A stretch of DNA of 64,000 nt from assembly GCA_029238935.1 (NCBI GenBank), contig JAQZBN010000002.1:101475-165474 (forward strand). The letters are read 5' to 3'. The notes under the pieces are model-generated. The model worked only from the letters and a program-made list of their open reading frames with translations. It was not told the origin of the DNA and made no database searches. This DNA is from Herbinix sp. GTDB lineage: Bacteria > Bacillota > Clostridia > Lachnospirales > Lachnospiraceae. Position 1 is the stretch's first letter. The number at the start of each line of letters is the position of its first letter. A program made the position numbers and the translations under genes. Of this stretch, positions 55,056 through 63,376 are shown piece by piece.

Positions 55056-57158
55056 TTACACAACATCTAAATATTTATTAAAATACTGTTTTAATAGCCT
55101 TGAAAGAGTATCTTTTATCCTAATTTCATCTCCGGATTTTATGTCGACTAAAAATTTCTCATCTTCAATCAAACTCTCACTCAAATAACCCATAAGACGG
55201 CTATTCTCTTGTTTGTTTTCATCCTCCGGTATTAACATAATTACCACTGCTTCGACCGACTGCATATAAGCATTTTGAAAGTTAATATGGTTGCCAGGAA
55301 CACACACATAAAAACCATTTTGATACGTATCTTTTAATCTTGTATGCAACAATCCAATACCCAGCTCGGGAATGATTTGTGTAGCAATTTCCTCCCGATC
55401 CATAATGCTTTCAATAAAACGTGTTTGGTTCTCCTTAAAAGGTGTAATTTTTTTAGCTGCCAGTTCTAATAACTGTTGAAAGCTAACCTCACTTTCAACT
55501 TCCATGCAGAAAAAGTTCCGTAGGATCTCTTTGATCTTTCCAGCTAAATCATTAATTTTTTCCATTTGCTTAACAAAATCAGAGTTATACTCCAATTTCT
55601 TAGAAACCCCTGCATATTGCTGTACCTTTTCATCAATGCGTAGTAAATCATCTTCCGGAAGTAACGGACTCACCTGAACCACTTCCGTGTCAATCTCTCC
55701 GAGTTCCATACTGGATACAAAAAAATCATTACGTTCAATGACAAAGGGGGTTAAATCTGTTTTCCCGTACGTTGTAATATTAGCTCTTGCTTTTAAATAT
55801 TTTTGAAGCCTTGAGGCCATTAACCTTGAAATACCTATACCGCTGGCACATACCAGACCTATACTAACCGTTCTCTTTTTTTCTTTTTCACTTTCTAACC
55901 GTACGAGAGCTGCTCCAAAATGAATTGCTATAAATCCGATTTCTGTCTCCGGTATTTCGCAGCCTAAATTTGCTTCCAGGAATTTTCCTACTTTCAAACA
56001 ATGTTCATAGACATCCGTATAGGATTCTTTGATCTCATTCAGATGTGGATTTTCTATTGGCATGTGATTTTTGAGCCTAACTAAGGTTGGACGTAAGTGA
56101 GCAGCAAGTCCGGTTGTAAATTCTTCATCCGCTGCTAACACAGACGCTAGTTGCTCATCATAAGCAACGATCATTCCCTGTACCAGAACTCTTATTTCCT
56201 CATGATGGATCGGTAAGTTTTTATCGTTCTTATAATCCTCACTGGCTCTTTGTAGTTTAGAGGCTTTAATGTGCAAACAGATGAAGGCGATTTCAATATC
56301 CGGGATTTCAATTCCAAATTCCTGCTCGAGAGAATTTACAATTAATAATGCCAAATTATACTCATCATCTTGTTTGAGGTTTTTCAATAGCTCATCGTTG
56401 GATTCTATGAATTCTCCACCCAATACCCGTTCAATTGCAATGGTAACATGGAGAATTAAGCCAATATAAGATTCTTCGGTCAGTCTCCTTATCCGATCAT
56501 CCGGAATACTGGCAAAGCAAATACCTACCTGCTTTAATATATCTTCATCTAGCAGTTGGTATTGATTCTTAATATTTTTTATTCCCACGGCTTTCGGTGT
56601 TGAGATATCACTTGCTTCATATAATTGGTTCAATACTGGAGTATGAATATATCGCTTAATAAACTCTCGAATGGCAACTCGCAAATTTTTCTCACTGCCC
56701 TGTAAGTAGACCCCATACCCTTGCTTACGTATAATCTGCAGCTCAAACTTCTGAAACCAAGGTTCCACATGCTCCATATCTTTACTAATGGTAGCTTCAC
56801 TTACTGAAAATAAATTTGCATAGTAGTATAATTTTTTCGGAGTCTGATCCTTTAACATCTCTAGGATTAACCCCTTACGACGTTCTGATTTATCGGCAAA
56901 ATCCCTATCATCCTGATTTTCTAGTTGCTTAAGAAGCATCTGTTTACCAGCTTCCTCTCCCTCTAACCAAATGCCTGCACCAGTTTTTGAACATAAATTA
57001 ATGTTATAGTTTTTTAATATATAACTAATGTAATCCAATTCTCTTTGCACCGTTCTCTTGCTGACATTTATTTTTTGAGCAAGATTTTTTACCGGGAGCG
57101 CTTCCTTTTGTGTTAAAAGCGCTATTAAGATTTGTCTATCTCGCGGTGTAAACTCCAT
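55056..57158 (-). CDS. mtlR: BglG-family transcriptional regulator, MtlR
   Basis: Protein of 700 residues with the full MtlR layout: N-terminal helix-turn-helix (LPVKNLAQKINVSKRTVQRE) and a second Mga-type HTH, two PRD domains (about 185-400) with histidines for PTS phosphorylation, a IIB-like domain with Cys in IGLVCASGIGISRLM, and a C-terminal IIA-like domain with His in GIGLLHTRLKD. MtlR activates mannitol genes according to its phosphorylation by HPr and MtlA. It is the second gene behind mtlA. The two dyads at 54983-55007 and 58808-58832 are its likely binding sites. Confidence 0.92.
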   Translation of the reverse strand: MEFTPRDRQILIALLTQKEALPVKNLAQKINVSKRTVQRELDYISYILKNYNINLCSKTGAGIWLEGEEAGKQMLLKQLENQDDRDFADKSERRKGLILEMLKDQTPKKLYYYANLFSVSEATISKDMEHVEPWFQKFELQIIRKQGYGVYLQGSEKNLRVAIREFIKRYIHTPVLNQLYEASDISTPKAVGIKNIKNQYQLLDEDILKQVGICFASIPDDRIRRLTEESYIGLILHVTIAIERVLGGEFIESNDELLKNLKQDDEYNLALLIVNSLEQEFGIEIPDIEIAFICLHIKASKLQRASEDYKNDKNLPIHHEEIRVLVQGMIVAYDEQLASVLAADEEFTTGLAAHLRPTLVRLKNHMPIENPHLNEIKESYTDVYEHCLKVGKFLEANLGCEIPETEIGFIAIHFGAALVRLESEKEKKRTVSIGLVCASGIGISRLMASRLQKYLKARANITTYGKTDLTPFVIERNDFFVSSMELGEIDTEVVQVSPLLPEDDLLRIDEKVQQYAGVSKKLEYNSDFVKQMEKINDLAGKIKEILRNFFCMEVESEVSFQQLLELAAKKITPFKENQTRFIESIMDREEIATQIIPELGIGLLHTRLKDTYQNGFYVCVPGNHINFQNAYMQSVEAVVIMLIPEDENKQENSRLMGYLSESLIEDEKFLVDIKSGDEIRIKDTLSRLLKQYFNKYLDVV

Positions 57159-57205
57159 TCAAATCACCTGCCATCCAGAACATATTTTCAATAAATTGCA
57201 AAATG

Positions 57206-57241
57206 GGTTTAACACGGTTTTATACAAAACCGTGTTAAACC
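57206..57241 (-). terminator. Strong hairpin between mtlA and mtlR
   Basis: Perfect 16-bp inverted repeat GGTTTAACACGGTTTT/AAAACCGTGTTAAACC with a 4-nt loop, followed on the minus strand by CATTTTG. It probably lowers read-through into mtlR so that transporter exceeds regulator, or stabilises the mtlA mRNA. Confidence 0.75.
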
Positions 57242-57277
57242 AGATTAATAAGTTACTTATCCTTTATTCTGTTCAAA

Positions 57278-58678
57278 TTATCTTTGAGTTTGTTTTAAGT
57301 TATTCACTAATTCGTCATATTGTGGAGCTGCCATAAAGTTAGTGATTAGTACCATCTGTGCAGTAGGGCAACTGCGAACTGCTCTCTCTTTTAAGGATTC
57401 GTGTGTTACTACGATTTGAGCATCCTCAGGGATGGAGGAAACAGAAGCATGTTCCACTGTAATTGTATCCAGTCCTGCTGCTTTTAATTTATTACGAAGT
57501 ACCGTTGCTCCCATTGCGGAAGAGCCCATACCAGCATCACAAGCGAATACGATCTTTTTCACCTTGGTACCTTCGGTTGCAATTCCTTGTACTACAGGCT
57601 TTGATGCAATGCCTTTTGCTTCTGCTTTCATTGCATCTTTCTTTGCTTTTGCTGCTTCAATATCAGTATCTTCTTTACCAAAGATCTTGATAAGCGGAAC
57701 TGCAATGGCAAAGGATACAATTGCTGCTACTAATACACCGGCAATAATACCAACGTAATTTCCCTTTGGCGTCATACCTAATACTGCGATAATACTTCCT
57801 GGTGATGATGGAGCATATAAACCAACTTTAAATAAGTTAAAGGTAAAGATACCACTTGCACCGCCACCGATTGCTGCTAGAATTAAGGAAGGGTTCATCA
57901 ATACATAAGGGAAATAGATTTCATGAATACCACCGATGAAGTGAATTACAATTGCTCCCGGTGCTGAACTTCTGGAATTTCCTTTACCAGCAAGGCAGTA
58001 AGCTAACAGAATTCCAAGTCCCGGACCCGGATTTGCTTCCATCAGGAAGAATACGGATTTACCGATCTCATCTACCTGATTTAATCCCATTGGTGATAAA
58101 ATACCATGATTAATTGCGTTATTTAAGAACATTACTTTTGCAGGTTCAATAAATAATGATGCTAACGGTAATAATCCACGATCTACGAAGAATTGAACAC
58201 CGGATGCCATAATATCAGTTGCTGCTGTCATCACAGGAGCAAATCCTAAATATGCAACGATTGTAAATAAACCACCAATAATACCGATAGCAAAGTTATT
58301 CACAAGCATTTCAAATCCTGCTTTAATACGACCTTCTACTGCTTTGTCAAACTGCTTAATAACCCATCCTGCCGAAGGACCGATAATCATAGCTCCAAGG
58401 AACATAGGAACACTTGTTGCAACTATAACACCCATGGTTGCGATTGCACCCATGACACCACCTCTAGGGCCTCCTACCATCTTACCACCGGTATAGGCAA
58501 TCAATAAAGGAAGTAAAAATTTAGCCATCGGATCAACCAGCTTTGCCAGGTTTTCATTTGGCCACCAGCCGGTTCCAATAAATAATGCTGTAATGATTCC
58601 CCATGCAATAAATGCACCAATGTTTGGCATTACCATACCACTTAGAAATCGTCCAAATCTTTGTACTTGTTCTTTCAT
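57278..58678 (-). CDS. mtlA: PTS mannitol transporter subunit IICB
   Basis: About 466 residues from the ATG at 58678, which follows GGGAGG at a spacing of 7 and begins MKEQVQRFGRFLSGMVMPNI. The membrane IIC domain (to about 340) has the GGIHEIYFPYVLM motif with the conserved Glu. The linker is rich in Ala and Lys. The IIB domain has the phosphorylated Cys in VFACDAGMGSSAMGATVLR, the mannitol-type signature. IIA is a separate protein (MtlF). It imports mannitol as mannitol-1-phosphate. First gene behind the promoter at 58762-58832. Confidence 0.95.
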   Translation of the reverse strand: MKEQVQRFGRFLSGMVMPNIGAFIAWGIITALFIGTGWWPNENLAKLVDPMAKFLLPLLIAYTGGKMVGGPRGGVMGAIATMGVIVATSVPMFLGAMIIGPSAGWVIKQFDKAVEGRIKAGFEMLVNNFAIGIIGGLFTIVAYLGFAPVMTAATDIMASGVQFFVDRGLLPLASLFIEPAKVMFLNNAINHGILSPMGLNQVDEIGKSVFFLMEANPGPGLGILLAYCLAGKGNSRSSAPGAIVIHFIGGIHEIYFPYVLMNPSLILAAIGGGASGIFTFNLFKVGLYAPSSPGSIIAVLGMTPKGNYVGIIAGVLVAAIVSFAIAVPLIKIFGKEDTDIEAAKAKKDAMKAEAKGIASKPVVQGIATEGTKVKKIVFACDAGMGSSAMGATVLRNKLKAAGLDTITVEHASVSSIPEDAQIVVTHESLKERAVRSCPTAQMVLITNFMAAPQYDELVNNLKQTQR

Positions 58679-58761
58679 TTTACTACCTCCCATAAAAACA
58701 TACACCATACTCACTTTGCTACTTTACTTCCGCTTGGCCAACGCGTTTTCTTGTTACTCTT

Positions 58762-58832
58762 ATTATAATCGCAAGGCATGGTAACATTCAATTTAAACAA
58801 AAAGTAGTTTGGCACTAAGTAATAGTGACATA
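58762..58832 (-). promoter_or_regulatory. mtlA promoter with MtlR-type operator
   Basis: On the minus strand TTGAAT (58786-58791), an 18-bp spacer and TATAAT (58762-58767). Sixteen bases upstream lies the 25-bp box 58808-58832 (TATGTCAC..GTGCCAAA), an imperfect dyad that matches the mtlF box. The rest of the 58833-59281 stretch shows nothing I can assign. Confidence 0.82.
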
Positions 58833-59281
58833 ACAGTATTTATGGATAGATAAATAGTATTAAAACAGACTTTTCTAGTATTCCTATCGATATAGCTTCG
58901 TATTCAGTTATTAGCTTAATTCTAACTCGTTTTACATAATATTACAACCATGTCCATCTTAATGATGCGTTTACTACATGGCTCATAATAATCACTTTTT
59001 ACTGCACTGTCAGTATTTATAACATCTTTCACACATTAAAAAGTAGGACGTTTTTATATAAAACAAGTGAAGTATAATAGCAACAAAGCCTTTATAGCTC
59101 CTTATTCACTCGGCAACTATACGTATATCCCAAATATCGAACTATAAAAACGTTGGCATTCCATCACTTCGTCATATAATCATCATAATTTTAGTAGGCT
59201 GATTATAAAAATGATAATTATATCATGTATAACCCATATCAAATTAAGCATCAAGGTAAGGAGCTTGAATCTACTATAAAA

Positions 59282-59324
59282 AGCCAGCTTAGATAATCAA
59301 TGGTCAATGATTTCTAAACTGGCT
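59282..59324 (-). terminator. Intrinsic terminator of tcyP
   Basis: Stem AGCCAGTTTAGAAATCATTG with partner ...GATTATCTAAGCTGGCT (imperfect, about 16 pairs), followed on the minus strand by TTTTTATAG. It is 25 bp past the stop codon. Confidence 0.85.
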
Positions 59325-59348
59325 CCATGTTTTTATAGGTCTTTCCTA

Positions 59349-60674
59349 TTATTCTGAAACTAATTCAACTTTTTTATCGGTATTATTGTATTTTACTAAG
59401 TCAAGTTCATTTTCGCTTTTTGCAACGAGTAATGCCCCGGTTGCTGCAGCACTTACGTTAGTAGCCGTACGAGCCATATCTACGATAGAACTGATTGGTG
59501 TTAATATAACGATTATTTCAATCGGAAGTCCAGCTGCGGCGAATACTGCAGTTGCAGTGATTGTAGCAGTTCCTGGAACTCCGGCAGTACCAAGGCTAAC
59601 TAAAGTAGTAATCAAAATTAATACAATATACTGTCCGATAGAATACTCGATGCCTAACCCTTGAATTGCAAATACTGCTACTAAGGTAGGCCAAATTCCT
59701 GCACAACCAGGCATACCGACGTTAGCACCCAGTGGAACAACGAAAGAGGATATACTATCGGATACCCCTGCCTTTTTCACAGCTTTCTCTGTTACAGGAA
59801 TGGTACCTACACTACTCTGGGTAGTGAACGCTACGACCTGAGCAGGCCAAATATGTCGAAAGAATTTAAACGGATTTAATTTACCGATTACAGCTATTAA
59901 GATACCATTTACTCCAAACGTCTGTATTGCGCATAACAGATAAGCAACTAATAGCACGGATACCAGTGGCAATAATTTATCTGGTCCATTATTGGATACT
60001 GCATTTGCAACCAATGCCAAAACAGCATAAGGGGTAAATTCTATAATAAATGATATGACTGTATTAATTATTTTTGAAGTTGCTTCAATAAAGTCTACAA
60101 ACGGCTTTACTGCTTTTGAATCTTTAGATGAAATAGCTACTACGGCGATACCGATTAGCAAGGAAAATAAAATTACCGGTACAACGGTATTCGTTGAGGA
60201 CTGAGCAAAAAAGTTCTTAGGGAATAAATCAATGATTACTTGTGAAATTTCCGGAACTTCCTTTGCTTCATAATCGGTAGGAAGTGTAATCTGTGCACCT
60301 TTTCCTATACCGAAAGCTAATGCTAATATAATTGTAATCGAGGATGCGATAAATGTTGTGGAGGTAAGTAAGCCAACACTTTTTAATCCAATGGTTTTTA
60401 ATCTGTTAATGTTCTCCAGCTTTATCACGCTAGATATTACACCAAAGAATAGAAGTGGAACAACAAATGCTGATATTGCGTTTGCATAGATGGAACCGAT
60501 CGGTTTCACATAATTTGTGTGACCTTCAAAAACAATTCCTATCATAAGACCAAATACTAATGCGATGATTGTTCTAAGTCCAAAATCTACGTTCTTCTTT
60601 TTTAAAAAAACTAATGCTCCAATGAATAGTATGGTTACCCCTAATGCTCCAAATGCTAAATAATCTATGCTCAT
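59349..60674 (-). CDS. tcyP: Sodium:cystine symporter, TcyP-like (dicarboxylate/amino acid:cation symporter family)
   Basis: Protein of 441 residues with about eight membrane helices and two re-entrant loops. Family motifs: TTQSSVGTIPVTEKAVKKAG (HP1 serine-rich), ANVGMPGCAGIWPTLVAVFA (helix 7), TAGVPGTATITATAVF (HP2) and DMARTATNVSAAATGALLV (helix 8 with the substrate-binding Asp/Arg region). The TcyP branch imports L-cystine. The assignment gains strong support from the cysteine-run leader peptide just upstream. AAAGGAGA precedes the ATG, and complementary CTCCT occurs inside that leader frame. Confidence 0.88.
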   Translation of the reverse strand: MSIDYLAFGALGVTILFIGALVFLKKKNVDFGLRTIIALVFGLMIGIVFEGHTNYVKPIGSIYANAISAFVVPLLFFGVISSVIKLENINRLKTIGLKSVGLLTSTTFIASSITIILALAFGIGKGAQITLPTDYEAKEVPEISQVIIDLFPKNFFAQSSTNTVVPVILFSLLIGIAVVAISSKDSKAVKPFVDFIEATSKIINTVISFIIEFTPYAVLALVANAVSNNGPDKLLPLVSVLLVAYLLCAIQTFGVNGILIAVIGKLNPFKFFRHIWPAQVVAFTTQSSVGTIPVTEKAVKKAGVSDSISSFVVPLGANVGMPGCAGIWPTLVAVFAIQGLGIEYSIGQYIVLILITTLVSLGTAGVPGTATITATAVFAAAGLPIEIIVILTPISSIVDMARTATNVSAAATGALLVAKSENELDLVKYNNTDKKVELVSE

Positions 60675-60728
60675 ATTTAATCTCCTTTAAAATCATAGTT
60701 TGAGTTGTTATAAATTCTTACTATTATA

Positions 60729-60758
60729 CTGATCGTGACTTTCTCCCTTGTCGATCAG
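60729..60758 (-). promoter_or_regulatory. Hairpin between Cys leader peptide and tcyP
   Basis: Perfect 7-bp stem CTGATCG/CGATCAG whose loop contains AAGGGAGAAA. It starts 18 nt after the leader stop codon. No T-tract follows, so it is not a standard intrinsic terminator. It is probably part of a leader RNA that folds differently when ribosomes stall. Confidence 0.55.
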
Positions 60759-60775
60759 ACAAATATTTTACTCAT

Positions 60776-60859
60776 TTAGCAGCAACAGCAGCAACAACAG
60801 GAGCAACACATAGAATAAGCCTCTCTTCGTTTTTTATTATTGCGGTAATCACTTTTCAT
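60776..60859 (-). CDS. 27-residue cysteine-run leader peptide upstream of tcyP
   Basis: ATG at 60857-60859, stop TAA at 60776-60778. GAAAGGAG lies nine bases upstream, a near-perfect ribosome site. The peptide has a basic first part (MKSDYRNNKKRREAYS) and ends MCCSCCCCCCC: nine cysteines in the last ten residues, encoded by both TGT and TGC. A consensus promoter lies ~50 nt upstream and the cystine symporter starts ~100 nt downstream. Position, codon content and signals fit a regulatory leader whose translation senses charged Cys-tRNA. A metal-binding or toxic peptide is possible but less likely. Confidence 0.85.
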   Translation of the reverse strand: MKSDYRNNKKRREAYSMCCSCCCCCCC

Positions 60860-60914
60860 ATCTGTTTTCTCCTTTCATATTATTCATATTGGTTTTGTAT
60901 GAATTTATAATTGT

Positions 60915-60943
60915 ATTATATGAAATCAGGTATCAATTGTCAA
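60915..60943 (-). promoter_or_regulatory. Consensus sigma-A promoter of the leader-tcyP unit
   Basis: On the minus strand TTGACA (60938-60943), a 17-bp spacer and TATAAT (60915-60920), all twelve positions consensus. The expected start near 60908 gives a ~49-nt untranslated region before the leader ATG. Confidence 0.9.
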
Positions 60944-61011
60944 TCATATTATCAAAATATTTAATAAAAATTTTACTATCTGATATTAAATTCTTTATCT
61001 TTTCATATCAA

Positions 61012-61041
61012 AAAACCTCTATCACCCAGGATAGAGGTTTT
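61012..61041 (-). terminator. Intrinsic terminator of the ABC permease gene
   Basis: Perfect 11-bp stem AAAACCTCTAT/ATAGAGGTTTT with an 8-nt loop, followed on the minus strand by TTGATATG after the stem's own T run. It lies 7 bp past the permease stop codon. Confidence 0.9.
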
Positions 61042-61047
61042 AACATC

Positions 61048-62532
61048 CTATTCTCTGATCATTCTGCAAGGAACAATTTTTCTAATCCGCAGAGATGTAA
61101 GTATTGATGTGATAACTGCAACTATAACAATCATAGCAAAGGTTCCTACCAGAGAAATTGCATAAATTTGTAGATTACATTTTATGATACCCATTGCACT
61201 CATAACCATTCGAAAGAAGGGATTCATGCCTATGATCGCAACTCCAATACCAAGGATACTTCCGATGGAAACTACCGGGACATAACTAAGTATGATTTGC
61301 AAGATCAGCTGCCAGGTTGTATATCCTATGGCTTTATAGATTCCGAGCATCCTCATTTCTTTTGATAATTTCATTTTGATTAATAAACATACGATTAATA
61401 CGATTACCAGCATAGTCAAAATCATAAAGATATAGCTTAAACCTCCGGTTGCATTTGTAATAGTGCTCATCATACCTTCCAAAGTCTCAGTATAATTCAT
61501 CACTACAATATTATAATCCTGATATTTTTCACTAATTGTAGCTATCATCGTATCGGTATCTGCATCATCCTCGAGATAAACATACAAATTACTTGGTAGC
61601 ATCTCAGAATTCAATCTTACAATTCCCTCCTCTGTCGTCTCTACTACACGCCCCAGATTATTGGTGGACTGAACGATTCCCACGACCATATAACTCTGTC
61701 TGTTACCGCTTTCATTCAGATAAATAACGTCCCCTACGGTGGCATTGATACTATTACTTACTTTAGGAGATAGCATTATCTCGTTATCTTCTTCCGGATA
61801 TCTTCCTTCTACCAGTGCATTCGCTTCTAAAACAGAATAATCATGAAATCCCGAGATATTAACAGGCATACTCTGCTCATTCTTTACTACCATTAGCGTA
61901 CCAGCATATTCTCTTAATACCTTCTCCACTCCGTCCTGTTTTTCTAATTCATCCGTTAAACCATAGATATTTAATTCACCGGATGGGGTTCCCATAACAT
62001 TTATTATAATTTCCGATGTCTCCATACCCATCATCTGAATTAGTTTATTCAAGTTTTGTGCAAAGTTGTAATACATGTTGAAACATACAGCGCTGGTGAA
62101 TGTCAATAACGCAATGATTAAAACAATCGATATATTTCGTTTTCTGTCATTTAATATATTCTTAAGACTGATTGTGGCATGTAAATTAAGCCTACTTTTA
62201 ACAAAAGGTAACCTATTCTTTCTAAAATGAAAATTCTGAATACCACCACGAAGTGCTGTAAGTGGTGTAAGCTTTAGATATCTTTTTGCAGTGCCCAGAA
62301 TAATCATGAAGAGCATCAGTAAAATGATAACAACACTGATGATTCCTGCTATCATATTCATCTGATTGACCCAAAACAATCCTAATGAACTTGAAATCAT
62401 AATACCTATGACACCTGATGCCATACCGGAGATCAAAAATCCTGTGAATATGCCGAAAAAGGCAATTAGAAAATACTCAATTAGAGTTGCTCTAATTAGT
62501 TGTTTCCCGGTGTATCCTTCTGCTTCCAGCAT
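61048..62532 (-). pseudogene. FtsX/MacB-type ABC permease, C-terminal part of a broken gene
   Basis: Frame of 494 residues that begins inside the family's cytoplasmic coupling motif (PNVGMLEAEGYTGKQLIRAT, read from the frame before its first ATG). It has membrane helices, a second extracellular MacB-type domain (about 150-360) and the final helices with KEMRMLGIYKAIGYTTWQLI. The N-terminal part is read in another frame (62496-63374). It has no ribosome site of its own. Together the parts would form one permease of ~790 residues, about 15-20 residues short at the junction near 62545-62555. Confidence 0.75.
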
Positions 62533-63374
62533 TCCAACATTGGGGAGACAATGAGTATTGCAAATACTGTGATAATCGTCATTGATATACTGATCGTAAT
62601 CGACGCACCATAGGATAAGATATCATAGTTCATGCTATAATTTTTTGCTGTCTGGTAGTCCAAAACAACTGATTTGATCTCATCCATGATTTCTGCTTCA
62701 TAATCTTCTGTTGGATATCCATCTTCTAAAATAACATTGTAATTTTTAGATAAATACCCCCCTGAAACATTTTCTTTTATTTCCCCAAACTTGGTCGGAG
62801 AGATAAATAACTTAAAATAATTTGTACACATAGGATTTGCAAACATTACATCTTCTGAAAATCCGTATACCTCAAACTGATATGTTTTATTATCAATTTT
62901 CATTTCGATAATATCCCCGGTCTGAAATCCATACGCTACTTTCATGTAACTAGGCAAAACAATGGAATTCTCCTCAAATTTATCCCCTTCATATGCAACT
63001 TCCAAATTAGAAATACTTCTCTCCTTGGAATAATCAAGATAGAAGAAGCCATAATTATCCCATTCACTATTTTGTGTTATGTTTCTATAATCAATGTTAT
63101 CATACCATACACTATCTTCCTGCTCCATCTTTTGAAATCCATTGGAAGCGTTTAGAATAGATACGATATCATCTCCATAAGCACTGGATGTAAAAAAGCA
63201 GAAATCTGCTCCATTTTGTGCCTCACTCTTTTGGTCCAAAGTGGAAGAAATTCCGGTCAGTACGTTAATACCCACATATAAAAGCAACGTTGCAATTGTT
63301 ATAAGTAAAAACAAGATGATCATATTGCTTTTTCTTCTTTTCATGTTGCTTTTTGCAATGATCCACAAATTCAT
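62496..63374 (-). pseudogene. FtsX/MacB-type ABC permease, N-terminal part of a broken gene
   Basis: About 292 residues from the ATG at 63374 (GGGGTGG upstream). First membrane helix NMIILFLLITIATLLLYVGI, an extracellular MacB-type core domain (about 40-235) and the second helix ITISISMTIITVFAILI. After FAILIV the frame turns into unrelated sequence and stops 18 codons later. The normal continuation (PNVGMLEAEGYTG) resumes in a different frame. A small deletion with frameshift is the simplest cause. The gene starts 2 bp after the ATPase stop codon. Confidence 0.75.
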
Positions 63375-63376
63375 CT

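Noticed and set aside
60695..60728. TATAAT within the leader-tcyP gap as a second tcyP promoter
   Set aside because: No acceptable -35 lies 16-18 bp upstream, and the consensus promoter at 60915-60943 explains expression.
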